Assembly: GCA_037179385.1 (NCBI GenBank)
Contig: CM074181.1
Coordinates: forward strand, 52,152,297 to 52,216,296
Direction of reading: 5' to 3'
DNA length: 64,000 nt
DNA from: Holothuria scabra
Taxonomy: Eukaryota; Echinodermata; Holothuroidea; Aspidochirotida; Holothuriidae
The position numbers were made by a program, and so were the translations under genes. Positions 45,841-57,130 of this stretch are shown here, one piece after another (position 1 is the first letter of the stretch; each line of letters starts with the position of its first letter). Below the pieces are notes generated by a model. It was not told the origin of the DNA. It was given only the letters and a program-made list of their open reading frames with translations, and made no database searches.

Positions 45841-46639
45841 TCTATGGAAGCTTTAAGGTGCCATCAAATTAAGAACTTAGTCACCGCATTATCTTTACAT
45901 TTTGTAACAAAATGATGAAATGTTTACTTATTATCTTAACACTTGCAGAAAATAACGAAATGCAAACTCACAATTACCCCGGAGGTTATTTTAGTAGATC
46001 CGTGTAAGGTCAATAGAATTACCATTGCATAGCGACTTTAATACGTAACCTCAAAAACACCTTTAAACCCAGAAGCGTCAAGGGGTCTTCGCTTCTTGGA
46101 TCGGCTGGACCCTACCACGTCCTCCAAGGGTCCATTGACACTCGTGAGGGCCCTTTGACTGCACCCGAAGAGTCTTGCGCTTTGCGCTCAATAGCGCCTC
46201 CGACGCCTTGAGTGGAGCCTAGCCATTCCCCCTGTCGCCTGTGCCCCTCTAGAATGAAAAGTTGTGACGACACTGCTTCTATATCAAAATTTCTCAAGTT
46301 GTCCCACATTGAGCACGTCTCTCTGCAGGCATTCTTTCCACACTAATGTTCTACAACTGTTATAGCGAAGGCATTCTGTGAGAGCGCAAGTAGTCCATGT
46401 TCATGTTTGGCCCAACGGAAAACTTGACAATAACTATATAGAGTTCTGCGACTTAAATTCCTGTGGGCTGGAAAACCTCACTTCATGCATCAATCAAATT
46501 CACAACACTAAACACATGTAGCACTGACTGACTCCAATTTGATGATTAATTTGAAATGTTAAGATAATGCGCTAACTAAGTTCGTAATTTGATGGCAACT
46601 TAACGTTTCCATAGAATTTCGCCCTGGAGGTTCTAACTA

Positions 46640-47095
46640 GGCGAAATGGCAATTTTGCAAATTTTGCCGTTTTGACAAAATGTTTTTGCTCGGAAAAACG
46701 TCATATTTTCCTAATTTTGCCATTTTGAAGAGATGTTCTAACTCGATAAAATGACAACACTGCAAATTTTGCCATGTTGACGAGATGTTCTTAATCGGCA
46801 AAATGACAATATTCTGAATTTTGTCATTCAGACGAAATGTTCTATTTCGGCAAAAGCACAATTTTCGGAATTTCGCCATTTTGACAACATGTTATTATTC
46901 GGCAAAATAACAAATTTCGTAATTTTGTAATTTTGACGAGATGTTGTTTGGTTGGCAAAATTAAAATTTTCCGAATTTTGCCATTTTGACGAGTTGGTCT
47001 ATTGTGTCAAAATGACAATATTCCGAGTTTTGCCATTATAATGAGTCCATTAAGTCGTCAAACTGTCAATTTTACGAAAATTGTCACTTTGCCCA
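46640..47095 (-). repeat. Foldback right arm: ~62-bp tandem repeat
   Basis: Same units in inverted orientation (GGCAAAATGACAATATTC, GAATTTTGCCATTTTGAC), about seven in number. The units differ from each other more than typical recent satellites. Confidence 0.85.
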
Positions 47096-47145
47096 CACAG
47101 TTTTTTTTTCTTTTGAATGGCCCTTCTACGCTTTCGTAACCATCT

Positions 47146-47679
47146 CTGTTCATGCATATCATTTAATCTCAACTTCAATGGTTTTTTCACCCAAGGGACA
47201 TTTTTATTGTAAGGATAGTTCGTCCTAAATATTTTTTACTTTTAATATCCAAGAAGAACTTTAAACACCCTTACCTAGTAAGGTTCGCAACAATTTATAA
47301 ATTGTAAATGATAATTTACGTTAACTACCATTGATAATTCTCTGCCAAAGTGAAATCATTCTCATCTCAATCGTTTTTGCTCTTTTTATACTGACCTAAT
47401 TTGCCAAGAACCATAAAATTGGGTGTTGCTTTATTTAGTTTTAAAACTTGCTTACATCATTTAATATGAAAATCTTCGATGTGCGCTACTTTGCTACTCC
47501 CCCCCCCCCCAAAAAAAAAAAATCATAGCGTTAGGTGAAGACTGGGAGAACGACTTTATCAAACAATTCAAGTCTGATGTCCAATGGCAATTGCAAATTG
47601 TTCAATTACAAAGTAGACTGTACAAAGCTCCCCCAGCTTGATTTACCTGTTTAGCCATATCTTTATGAAATTTGTTGTT
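47146..47679. other. Intron sequence with poly-C/poly-A run
   Basis: A C run followed directly by an A run lies at about 47500-47521. No gene is seen. Confidence 0.35.
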
Positions 47680-48231
47680 CTAATTGGAAATAGTACCCAG
47701 ATAAGTGTAATCATCTACAACTTGAATAATTTGACTTCCAAAGCTGAAAGTGGGCGTTCGCCTAATTTTACCTTTCGAAAAAATAACCACTTTTGTTTTA
47801 CTAACATTAACCGATAAGTGCCAAAGTTTACAACAATCTTCGACAACATTCAGTTCACACTGCATATTTACCTCATTTTCAGCAAGAACTATGGTATTGT
47901 CAGCATTTATCAAACAATTAGTCTCATAAAACCGCAATGTCACCATGACTAATGTATATTTTACAGAAGTTGATATATCACTCAACCCTTTGTATAAAAT
48001 TGTCAAAGACATTCAAGAAAAGAACAAATTATATTGGAGATGGGCTTTTATTACCACATTACACATAAAATAATCACACTGCTCAAAATGATGTGTGACA
48101 AAACATTTTGCATCATCATACAAATTTTTGATCACTTGAAGAACCTTACCATTAACATTATTAGAAATGGATTTAGACAACAAAAACGCTCGCTGCTTCG
48201 AATCAAATGCTTCTCTAATCAATGAATGCAC
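47680..48231 (-). pseudogene. LINE reverse transcriptase fragment, inverted segment
   Basis: Two minus-strand frames (48231-48013, then 48012-47680) form one RT piece with a frameshift at the join. The first carries FDSKQRAFLLSKSISNNVNG and GKVLQVIKNLYDD, a palm region of non-LTR retrotransposons. The second carries NADNTIVLAEN, where an active enzyme has Y/F-A-D-D, then KTKVVIFSKGK and DYTYLGT. The second catalytic Asp is Asn and the frame is broken, so it is dead. Domains before and after are absent. It lies back-to-back with a plus-strand LINE C-terminus at 48305. Confidence 0.8.
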
Positions 48232-48304
48232 AGCTAACTCTGTTTTTCTTTTATCAGAATAGCTAAACTATAGAATGAAGTACCAAAACATGATCCAAAG
48301 TTGA

Positions 48305-48745
48305 ATGATCATGACCATGTTTAAAACTAGGGTGTTCATTCATAGATTAGTAGCTACAAATTTTTTTTTGCACAGAATCAAGTTTAGGGACTCCCCTCTA
48401 TGTACTTTTTGTGAAGGCGAGCCAGAAACATTAGAACATCTGTTTTGGTCTTGTTCTTTAATTATGCAATTTTGGCAAAACATTTTACAGCTGTGTTTCA
48501 AAAATGCACCTCTCGTTGATTGGGAACTTGTGAAGTTTGGTTATCTGGATGACTTGAGGCATCCTTTAAACTTTTTTTTATTGAATGCTAAATATTACAT
48601 TTTTAGTTGTAAATTTGAGAATATCAAACCTGATGCTAGAAGTTTTCATAAAAAATTCAGATTTCTGTTAAATGTTGAGCTTCATATTGCGAACAAAAAC
48701 AAAAATGAGGTGAGAGCCCTATATTTTGAGGATACATTTCAATAA
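48305..48745 (+). pseudogene. LINE ORF2 C-terminal fragment with zinc-binding (zf-RVT-like) motif
   Basis: A 146-codon frame containing CTFCEGEPETLEHLFWSC, the C-x2-C...E-x-HLFW-x-C motif found after the RT in many LINE ORF2 proteins (zf-RVT type), then a Trp/Phe-rich tail to a TAA stop. The true start is lost; the frame can be read back to about 48245. Lying head-to-head with the inverted RT segment, it is probably the 3' portion of the same LINE copy. Confidence 0.75.
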
Positions 48746-50936
48746 TTAATTGTTTTACTTTAACTTTGAATGTCCTTACAATGATAATGAGATGAATGCA
48801 TGTATATATTGTATATATCATTGTTATAAATTTCTACTAGTTATTTGTACTTTTTCGGTATGATTTCACAATGTATTTTCAGCCTTAGCAGAAGTAAAAA
48901 CAGAACGTCTTGTTTTCCGCTCTTAAGTTTATAAGTTAATTTACAAAAGCAAGTGTAACACCAACTGTCATTTTTGTTTCAAAGATTGTAACTAGGGTGT
49001 TCATACCCCGAAATGCTTGTGTAAGATAGATAACTACTTAATCTTTCATTTAGAACTGGAAATGTACAATTTACCTACACAGCTCACAAGTGTGATACCC
49101 CGATAGCTGTCAGCCTCATTAATTGAACCCTTTCCTTATAATAGTCACTCAAATTAAGATGACAACATAAGATCACAAACGAACGGACATGGTCTATATT
49201 TGGTAACAAATAATAAAACCAATATTTGGTAGCTCGTGGTCTTCAACAGTGCGAATCTGAGGTGAAGTTTTGATTACAAATAACATGACAGGAAAAGAAT
49301 GTTGACGATTACTAGCTTCCTTGTAAGCTACAGAGGGGGAAATATCTAAGATAATAAAGTCTTTGATTGAACACAGGTATATGCATGTGAATATGCAGTT
49401 TTAGCATCTATTTACGTTCAGATTTAAGTCTTTCCAGGGAAAGATAGGTAATTAGAACTGGGTGATAACATTTCACAGGTTTTCCTTTTTAAAGTAATTT
49501 TTCACCAGAATCAACAGACAGGCGACAAACAAAGGTCTTTCAAGTGAAAAGAAACATTAATCGTTTGTGAAGTGCTCTTTAATGGGAATTTCGTAATATT
49601 CTTTCGAGTAAGAAAAAAATCTAAACAGATGAATGACTAGACAACTCTTAATTATACGGTGACCAATCACAACGTTAAACCATGATGACAGATAGGTTTT
49701 GATAGTTTTACCTCAATTTATGATTGTGGTGCAGAATTAGAGTCGTCGAAAAATCGGAAAAATTAAAATCAAGTTCTGATGGAACTTTTAAGTTAGATAA
49801 AGAGTGGTAAGTGCTACTAGACTTTAATTCTTTCTTTTTGTGAGGGTGTGACCTACAAAGCTGCCTTTCTCTTAGATTCCTAACTTTACAAAGTTCGGGA
49901 TTTTCAACGTGGCATAACTTATACGTTAACGTTAGAGCCACCAGTTGGCCGTTGCTGAAAAAATAAGTCCAGACAATCGACTCGCATGATGATCGACTTA
50001 CATGAATAATCGAAGTAATGTTTAAAGAAGAATGTCAGTCTTCGCTAAAACTCGTCAAAAAGGGCGGTATTTTTTAGTCTTGTGTGACAAGTTGTGAGCA
50101 AGTGAACAGCGAGTCGGCTTCTATAATATTCCACGGAGTCTAATCATATAATGCTGCGAAGGTAGGGAAAAACACCCCTTTACCCCGTTCTCCCGATCCC
50201 CTACACCCCTCAGTGTCTTCAGGCGCCAACTCATCTATTAAAGTATTAAAATATCAAAGCACAGGCATCTTGAGAAACAAGAAAAATGAAAAATGAAATT
50301 ATAGAATTATGTACCCACCACGAGAGTACCAGTAAAGTCGAGTAATTTATCAAACTCGTTTTGTTTTAATATTCAATCTTAGTATCGGATTCACAAAGGG
50401 CAAATATTTTGCAAAGAAAAACAGTCCACCTCAATACCAGTTAAACAGGATTAGTTACACATAGTGCGTTGTCCATTTGTCATATGATACTCCAAACGTT
50501 TCTAGCCTACTTACATGTCGGACCTACACTGTTTAAATTACAATTAACTACATCTCGAATATCCTTCTCACAGGTCAATTCGACAAATAAAAACCACAAG
50601 AAATGAGAAAAGTATTTTCGTTTTAGAGATAATGAAAACGTTAAAAGGTTTATCCGTTTCAAGGTCGAAAACTACAGTAACTGCCCCAAGGGCTCGAACA
50701 CTGCACATGACAAAAAAACTCTCCTACTAAAATTGTACAAATGAAGGAGTCAATTAGCGAGTTTGCTAACCTGTTGCTGGATGGGGGTTATGGTTCACAA
50801 GTTGGGATACCCAAGCCAAGCAATCCCCTCCTATACTTTAGAAGGAAAAATAAAAGTCTCCTGACTAAAGTCAAAACGAACAGAGCCTATTTCAAATTGT
50901 CTAACGCCATTTCCACATTCCAAATGTTATACTGGT
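48746..50936. other. 2.2 kb of intron without a supportable feature
   Basis: The first ~150 bases are probably the LINE 3' UTR. No poly-A tail or target duplication could be fixed. Short frames beyond have no domains. Confidence 0.3.
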
Positions 50937-52104
50937 TGGCCCAGGAGAAACTGTCCCCTTTGGTAGGCGAATATGAGAGCAGGATGTTGTCAGGGCCTTG
51001 ACAACTCCCGAGGATCATAGCTTGAACCCCAAATATCAACTCACTTCAACGTATTTAAACTACATTTATTTGTAGGGTAGTCAGAGGTGTATATATACAG
51101 AACTAAATTGGCGCAAGGTCTTGTCCCAAAATGGAAAATGGGGCTCATTTTATGTGGTATATTCTCATCATTTTGCAAATTTGCTAATGTTTTTTTTGAA
51201 GTGAACGCTTATTTTCAAAAAAAAAAAGCTCAAAGTAACGATTGCGATCGACTTAATTCTATCTCCAAGGCTGGAAACGCCATTCCTGCTGTCTCATGGA
51301 TTTCTTCCAGCATAAAGCATTTTCTGTCCCAGCCACAAATGACTCCCAATTTTCAAACAGTTTATGAGCCAGTCTGGAACCGTCCTTGGTTGGACTCTGG
51401 GAAAAAAAATCGCAATGCTCATGCTGGTCTTTGGCATCGGTGCTCCCCTTACAAAACATTCTAGATCCACCAATGGGAAATCTTTAACACGTCGTCATTG
51501 AACAATCAGAGTTATATATGATAGAAACTAATGTTAAACAAAGTGTCTCACAATATGTTAATGGAGGAGTATTAACAGATGTTTGGGGTGATACAGCAAC
51601 CCCAGGAAGCATTTAAGACACCGCATAATATGTTTAACCCTTTGCCGTTGTTTGGGTCCTTTTGGACCCAGACGGAGAGCGCGGCTGTCACCCACCTTTA
51701 CTGTTTCAAGCGGGGTTCGAAACTGCGAGTAGCTACCCGAAAATTCGACCACAACAACAAGAGAGACAATTGTTTAAGATCACGGGGTCAACAGCCTACG
51801 GAAGATGATGCGGGGCGTGCTGCGTCCGTTTTTCCACCCACCCTAAGGCGCGCAAATATACCCCAATTGGAGCACAACGGTAAAGGGTTAACCAGTCTGA
51901 AGCAAGTATATATGATTGAACTAGTCACTTTGAGCCTCACATTCAGAAGCTAGCACAGGGGTTTAGCCTCACATTAGCTGAATGCGTGGCTGAATGTGAA
52001 ACTCTGATGCAGCAGCTGGATTCGCCCCAGGGAGTTGTCCAGGCCCTGACAACACTGCGCCCTCATATTCGCCTACCAAAGGGGACAGTTTCTCCAGGGC
52101 CAGA
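50937..52104. mobile_element. Inverted-repeat pair of ~75 bp enclosing ~1 kb
   Basis: Left arm 50937-51012 and right arm 52028-52104 are reverse complements with few changes: AGGAGAAACTGTCCCCTTTG, GTAGGCGAATATGAG, TTGTCAGGGCC. Weaker matching continues outward on both sides (CCACATTCC). The enclosed kilobase contains a separate piggyBac-type MITE. No transposase is recognisable. The frames at 50741-51001, 51087-51464 and 51986-52186 have no known domain. Confidence 0.65.
51634..51891. mobile_element. piggyBac-type MITE with TTAA duplications
   Basis: TTAACCCTTTGCCGTTGT at the left end and its complement ACAACGGTAAAGGGTTAA at the right. Element ends starting CCCTTTGC with flanking TTAA are characteristic of piggyBac-like transposons. 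The 250-bp interior is noncoding, with a small TGGGTCC-TTTT-GGACCCA hairpin near the left end. It sits inside the larger inverted-repeat structure, so it arrived later. Confidence 0.75.
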
Positions 52105-52439
52105 CGAATATGAGGCCGAATCCTGCCATGCAGTAGCCTTGGAATTCCACATTCAGTTTCAGGTTCAAAATCCTACTAATGACTAACGTGAGGCTTTATA
52201 TGCTGAACTTCTGCTTGGCGTATGTGAGATTGCATCCTGAGTAAGCTTCAGAATGTGAGTTTGGATGCGAGACTCATATTCTGAGTCTGGTTAGATTTAT
52301 TGTTTATAACAGGGTATACTGCACTATTTTAACGATCTACTGTTTTCTTACAGATCTCTTCCGATGGGGCTATTCTACTTTCCGGTATCGGTAACCGTTA
52401 ATATTCACCAATTTAAGTTTTCATAATACTTTCATTTCA

Positions 52440-52634
52440 GTTAGTTAGTTAGTTAGTTAGTTATTAGTTAGTAAGTAAGTTAGTTAGTTAGTTAGTTAGT
52501 TAGCTGGTTAGTTATTAAGTTAGTTAGTTATTTAGTTAGTTAGCTAGTTAGTTATTAGTTAGTTAGTTAGTTAGTTAGTAAGTTGGTTAGTTAGTTATTA
52601 GTTAGTCAGTCAGTCAGTCAGTCAGTCAGTCAGT
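52440..52634. repeat. (TTAG)n/(CAGT)n tetranucleotide repeat
   Basis: About 195 bases of TTAG units with scattered variants, changing to GTCA units at 52604-52634. It directly abuts a MITE-G copy. Confidence 0.95.
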
Positions 52635-52639
52635 CGCTA

Positions 52640-52985
52640 CCGTAGTGTGTGAAAAAAGAGCACCAAGATGGCCATCTGCTATGGTTTTGTGTAAAAGTTT
52701 GGACTTGCTCATGTATATCTCCATATTTTGCAAGAAAGCTAAAATAGTTTCTTAAATATGGCAAGGTAAGGTCAAAAATCACTTCAGGTATTGCAGGAAT
52801 ATGGTATTGTTTCCCATTCAAGTTAAACTTTTGCTTAAAATATTACGGAGTCCTAGTCAAATCAGACGATTTTTAAGTCCACGGCGGCCATCTTGGTGCG
52901 CCTTTTTGTCCCAGCCGGTGGCGACCATCTACGGATAGGACGTACACGTTACATGCTCTGTTCATTTATATAAGTCCGTGGGCTC
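52640..52985 (-). mobile_element. MITE family G, copy 2
   Basis: Minus-strand match to 37950-38352: ACGGACTTATATAAATGAAC, GTGTACGTCCTATCCGTAGA, GCACCAAGATGGCCGCCGTG, TTCCTGCAATACCTG, GAGCAAGTCCAAACTTTTAC, GCAGATGGCCATCTTGG. The end adjoining the TTAG repeat lacks the outer terminus. Confidence 0.7.
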
Positions 52986-53679
52986 ACTACATCCAAACGC
53001 CATTTTGTAACAATAAGTAAAGGGCGGCTTTATGGCGCCTTAACCGTGACCAGAGCCGTTTATTCTAAATGTACGGCTCTGGTGGTAAAAAAGATATTAC
53101 GTAGATACCAAACTTAAAATGGCGCGGTGACTCCTCATGGATGGCGAAACGGAAGAACGGAAATATGCTTATCACTGATCAGCCGCTTTGGAAGTCAATA
53201 ACTAAATTGATATATTCCGGTAGTATAAAAGCTTGTGATTCCAAAACATCTCAGATCTTACAAACACGATTCTTCAATACATTTCATTTACATGGAGCAA
53301 CTTGCATTTTTCGAGGCTTTCCACTTAAGGGCGCCACACACCTATCCGTTTTTCGCGTCCGTTTTAAATGTGCGCGTGCGCGTCTACAATCCGCAATCAG
53401 AAATTTGCGAACACACCTATCATTTAAGTTCGCAAGTGATATCGGATGCGTTCGGACAGGTTCCTTATAGACCTTGTGCATATGATGTCACAATGGCAAA
53501 AAGTACGCCCTCCTTTAGGGGCAAAACAATACAACACAGACAAATGCTTGTAGCTGATTCGTCAACCGGTCGAATGCGCATATAGTCTGCTACACGTGCA
53601 TGCGCACGACCATGTGTTCTATTGTTTGGGAACCAAGGGTTGACGTCAGTGTGTCGTCAATGCACAAGGTCTTTATTTA

Positions 53680-54588
53680 GAGTGGGCATAACACGGCCAC
53701 AAAAACTTTTGTGTAATGCAAGGTTAGATACAGTATTTTACAAATATCACCTCATACCCCATTAAAAACTTGTACAATTCGGCATAATTGATATTTGAAA
53801 GAAAACGTACAAAGTCCAATTTCGAAAAATGCCGCAACAGGTCACCTAACTTTAATGACGCAATTGGCGGCACAAACCCCGCCCTATTTAAGAACGCGCA
53901 TCTTCATGTGAAATTAGTCTAACGCTCGGTAAAGTAATCTTATCTTAGTAACTTCATGAAAACAATTTCACAACAATACTCGCTCAACATACAGAACGAA
54001 AGGTGCGGACCAAGATGAGGATTCGGAGCAAATCATTCGCCAATATTTTCGCGTGCGCACGTGTGTGAAAACAGTTCTGTTTTTGTGCAAGAAAGACGCG
54101 GTTCGGGCGCTATAAAGAACAGCTATGAACATGTATGGAAAGTCCACAACAAGCGCGTCCCCACTGCCAGCGCGTCTTTACTGTATGAACTGTTTGGTGA
54201 AGGTGCTATTGCGACTACTAAGCAGTAACCGTGCAATGCACAATTCACAATGTCAGTGGCCACGCTCAATCCATGCTATTGTATCACCCGTGTTTGCAAT
54301 TATGTATGCGCTAACACGCGTTACCATGCACATGGTTCGATGATTGTGAGCTCCTTGGTACAGTGTTGCTAACCGTGCCTCCAATGACGTCACCATGCTG
54401 AGACGCGCTCAAATACGTTTTTTCGCTTTCGAGTTTCGATTGAGCTGAGTCTGGCCTGTAATTGGAAATTCACAACGTCGTATTTCGATATTTATGGAAT
54501 AATTTAGTAGGGAAAACATTCACCCTATGTCAAGGTGTACCCAAAGAACATTTACCGAGAAACTTACTTTGGCCGTGTCATGCCCTCT
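53680..54588. mobile_element. 0.9-kb nested element with TTA target duplication
   Basis: Ends GAGTGGGCATAACACGGCCA and, inverted, TGGCCGTGTCATGCCCTC, about 18 bp of pairing. TTA flanks both sides (53677-53679 and 54589-54591). The homologous right arm of the host element (about 56515-56530 on the minus strand) reads straight through with a single TTA, a paralogous empty site. A 3-bp TTA duplication fits the TWA preference of PIF/Harbinger elements. No transposase inside; the 72-codon frame at 54125 is unrecognised. Confidence 0.75.
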
Positions 54589-54729
54589 TTAACGAACTTA
54601 ACGAGTTTGATTTCAATGCTATTCACGTGCGATAAAATTGGATCGGATAACTTGGAGGTAGAAAAAATACTTGGTATATACTGGAAGTGGAGGAAAGCAA
54701 TCAATCGGAAAAATAATTGCAGATAGTGG

Positions 54730-54945
54730 GTTCATCGGGTTTTGGAAGGCCGAAAATGTAAGTTGAATATCGCCGTTTGGTAAGAGAGTTGAAGTTTGAA
54801 GCTCATAGATATCACCAATATCTCAGAATGTCTTCCAACCAGATGGAGTATATTTTGAGGCTTGTAGGCACGGAAAATCGGCAAGCAAGATACACATTGG
54901 AGGGAGTCCGTCACCAAAAAGGAAAGTGAGCTATTTCCATCAGGT
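54730..54945 (+). pseudogene. Harbinger transposase N-terminal remnant, left arm
   Basis: Homologous at DNA level to the minus-strand 56401-56186 fragment but with frameshifts and stops. Pieces such as ELKFEAHRYHQYLRMSSNQM can be read only by changing frame. It marks the left arm as a decayed plus-strand copy of the same transposon. Confidence 0.6.
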
Positions 54946-55753
54946 GAGTAATAATGAAACAACTCACTGAGCAGGCGACCTGGGTAGAATGGGTGTAGGC
55001 TACCATGGATCGGTTACTAACTGGAAATTTCAACATAAAAATGTTCAAAAGCCTTTGATAAAATTCTGTTAGGTAATTTTATGTTTTGTAACTGCGTAGT
55101 TTAGGTATTCTCGACAAAAGTGCTGACTGGGTAAACTTTGAAATGTGTCGCGATTTTTTTACCTTTAAGTTTTTAAGAAAAATGGTACACTCACTCTGAC
55201 ACTTTTTATTTTCCATGCAAATGTTGGGGAAAATTCGGATATTCGACCATTTGTGGAATTGTGTTGTGCTGCGAAAGACTGTTAAGTAATTCTCACACAT
55301 AAAAGCTTCTTTTTTGCGCCCCCAGATCGTATGAAAGTGACCCTTGTGCGAAAACTGTGGTGCACTGAAATTTTATTTTACCTGTCGGTAAAATCATAGT
55401 CTATGCAGAGGGCGACTGAAAATTTTCACGATTACTACTCAAAAATTTGTAAAGATTCCAAAGAATTTCAACTGAAGATCACGTATGTTATTTTAGTACG
55501 GATTTTTAAAGGGGAACATTAGGCCTAACTAGGCCAAGGCAACATTTTATTACAAATATAATTATATCTAAATTATAATGACCGGTTACAATTCCCGTTG
55601 ACAGGGTTTCAGTTCTTTTCTCATTACGTCAAGCTGGGGGAAAAAGAACACCTCAGTGTTGGTTAAAAACTTTCTACTCCTCACGGGATCAATCAAACAC
55701 ACTGGAACTATTTTAGTCCAAGTTACCTGAAACTTTTATTGCTATGATCACTT

Positions 55754-55936
55754 CTAGGCACCATGCATACATATTTTGTACAGTGCAGGCATATGGCCAG
55801 AGATATACCTACCACACATCCCCAAAACGTCTCTAATTGACTTCCACATATTCTTGGTCAACTCGGCATCTTTGTTATTTTGGTGTTTTACATTGAACAA
55901 AACCTCTAGCTCTCTTGCGAGCATAATTATTTTTCC
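55754..55936 (-). pseudogene. MADF/SANT-like protein remnant of a PIF/Harbinger element
   Basis: Minus-strand frame of 60 codons ending at TAG (complement of 55754-55756). It reads LARELEVLFNVKHQ, NNKDAELTKNMWKSIRDVLG, GHMPALYK. The spacing of L-V-x3-L-x-V-x-H, N-K-D, and W-x2-I-x2-x-L is that of a MADF/Myb-SANT-like DNA-binding domain, the usual second protein of PIF/Harbinger transposons, needed with the transposase for end binding. The front of the domain lies in broken frame upstream. It belongs to the inner element whose end is at 56101-56121. Confidence 0.6.
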
Positions 55937-56185
55937 ATGTTAAAAGTTTCCGCCATTGTTTGTTTTTGCCTGAGCAATTTTACAGGTAGCTTGCAAAGAC
56001 TTCTTGTCAAAGCTGCATTGAGCGCGTCTTTCCGTCATCCGAAACAAACCGCTCTTGAAGCGAATTCTTCGAACGCAAACACGGACGACGGACAGTATTC
56101 GGATAGGTGTGTTATGCGCCTACCTAATTCATTGTATTCCTTCGGTGTGCGCACGCACATGCAGCCTGCTCAGTAAGTTTCGTTA

Positions 56186-56401
56186 TCAATCACCTTTTGG
56201 GGTGACGGACCCCCTCAAATGTGTATCTTGCTGGCGGATTTTCGGGCCTTCAAGTCTCAAAAAGTACTCTATCTGGTCGGAAGCCATTCTGAAATATCGG
56301 TTATATCTATGAGCGTCTACTTTCAACTCTATTACCAAACGGAGATATTCAACGTACTTGTCCGACCTCCCAAAACCTGATGCACTCCCATCTACGATCA
56401 T
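56186..56401 (-). pseudogene. Harbinger transposase N-terminal remnant, right arm
   Basis: A minus-strand frame of 71 codons with VEYLRLVIELKVDAHRYNRY, FRMASDQIEYFLRLEGPKIR and QQDTHLRGSVTPKG. This is the region before the DDE catalytic domain in PIF/Harbinger (DDE_Tnp_4) transposases: Y-F-R-M-x4-(F/I)-x2-L-L-x-x-v-x-P-x-I-x2-x-D-T. The catalytic domain is missing because the copy ends near 56165. The left arm at 54730 has the same region in the opposite orientation. Confidence 0.7.
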
Positions 56402-56805
56402 TTTTCCGACTGATCGTTTTCCTCCACTTCCATTTTATTCCCAGTATTTTTTCTACCTCCAAATTATCCGACCCTATTTCATCGCCTTGTGAATAGCATT
56501 GGAACCAACGTCGTAAAGTTTGTTAAATAAAGGCCTTGTGCACTGACGACACACTGACGTCACCCTTCGTTGCCAAGCAATGGAATACACATGCATAATG
56601 AATTCGCCCCATACGTGGGGCAGACTATGCGAGCATTCGACTGGTTGACGAATCAGCTGCTAGGATTTGTCTGTGTTGTATTGTTTTGCCCCAAACGAGG
56701 GCGTACTTTATGTCATTGTGACATCATATGCACAATGTCTATAAGGAACGTGTCCGAACGCATCCAATATTACGCGCGAACTTAAATGATAGGTGTGTGT
56801 CCCCT

Positions 56806-57130
56806 TTGAGACTAGTAATTTAGGGACACAGACCATCACCTGGCAACCATGCCATTTTCAGCTGGCACTGATATATGATATCTGTACCCAAACAGGCAAA
56901 GTGAAAGCAATATCTTATCCTCCTCACAGAGCGATAAGATAATTGGAAACAAAATACACCTTGTCAAAATAAGGGAGGGATATGAACTCTGCTGACTTCA
57001 AATTGCGGATATCTCGAGAAATGCAAGTCAGATTTTAATGAAAGTTTCCCCAAGCTGTGTAGATTTAGTTCTTCTTCAAGTTTACATATGAGAATTGATG
57101 TGTTGCTCAAGTACAACATTTTCATTACAG
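56806..57130 (+). other. End of FReD intron 1
   Basis: Unique-looking intron sequence closing with a pyrimidine-containing acceptor, TTTTCATTACAG, at 57119-57130. Confidence 0.7.

Larger units (their letters stand above)
45235..47145. mobile_element. 1.9-kb foldback element with minisatellite arms
   Basis: Outer ends pair: TTACGGAAGCGTAGAAGG on the left with the complement of CCTTCTACGCTTTCGTAA on the right, then AAAGAAAAAAAAA in each. Inside both arms lies a tandem repeat of about 62 bp (left ~45280-45840, right ~46640-47095), and inside that a unique segment shared in inverted orientation (CTATGGAAGC, CATCAAATTA, GCATTATCTT). The central ~640 bp (45910-46545) is single-copy and noncoding. 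Arms therefore total about 600-670 bp. The layout matches foldback transposons such as Drosophila FB and sea urchin TU, by structure only. Confidence 0.8.
53327..56805. mobile_element. Nested PIF/Harbinger-type transposon complex
   Basis: Two homologous arms lie head-out: left 53404-54990 (plus) and right 56805-56150 (minus). Each starts at an ACACACCTATCATTTAAGTT end and carries the N-terminus of a Harbinger transposase. A second end type (CACACACCTATCCG) occurs at 53334 and, inverted, at 56101-56115, and encloses a MADF-like gene remnant. A separate 0.9-kb element (53680-54588) interrupts the left arm. The whole is a set of Harbinger copies inserted in or recombined with one another. No complete DDE transposase survives. 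Confidence 0.7.
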
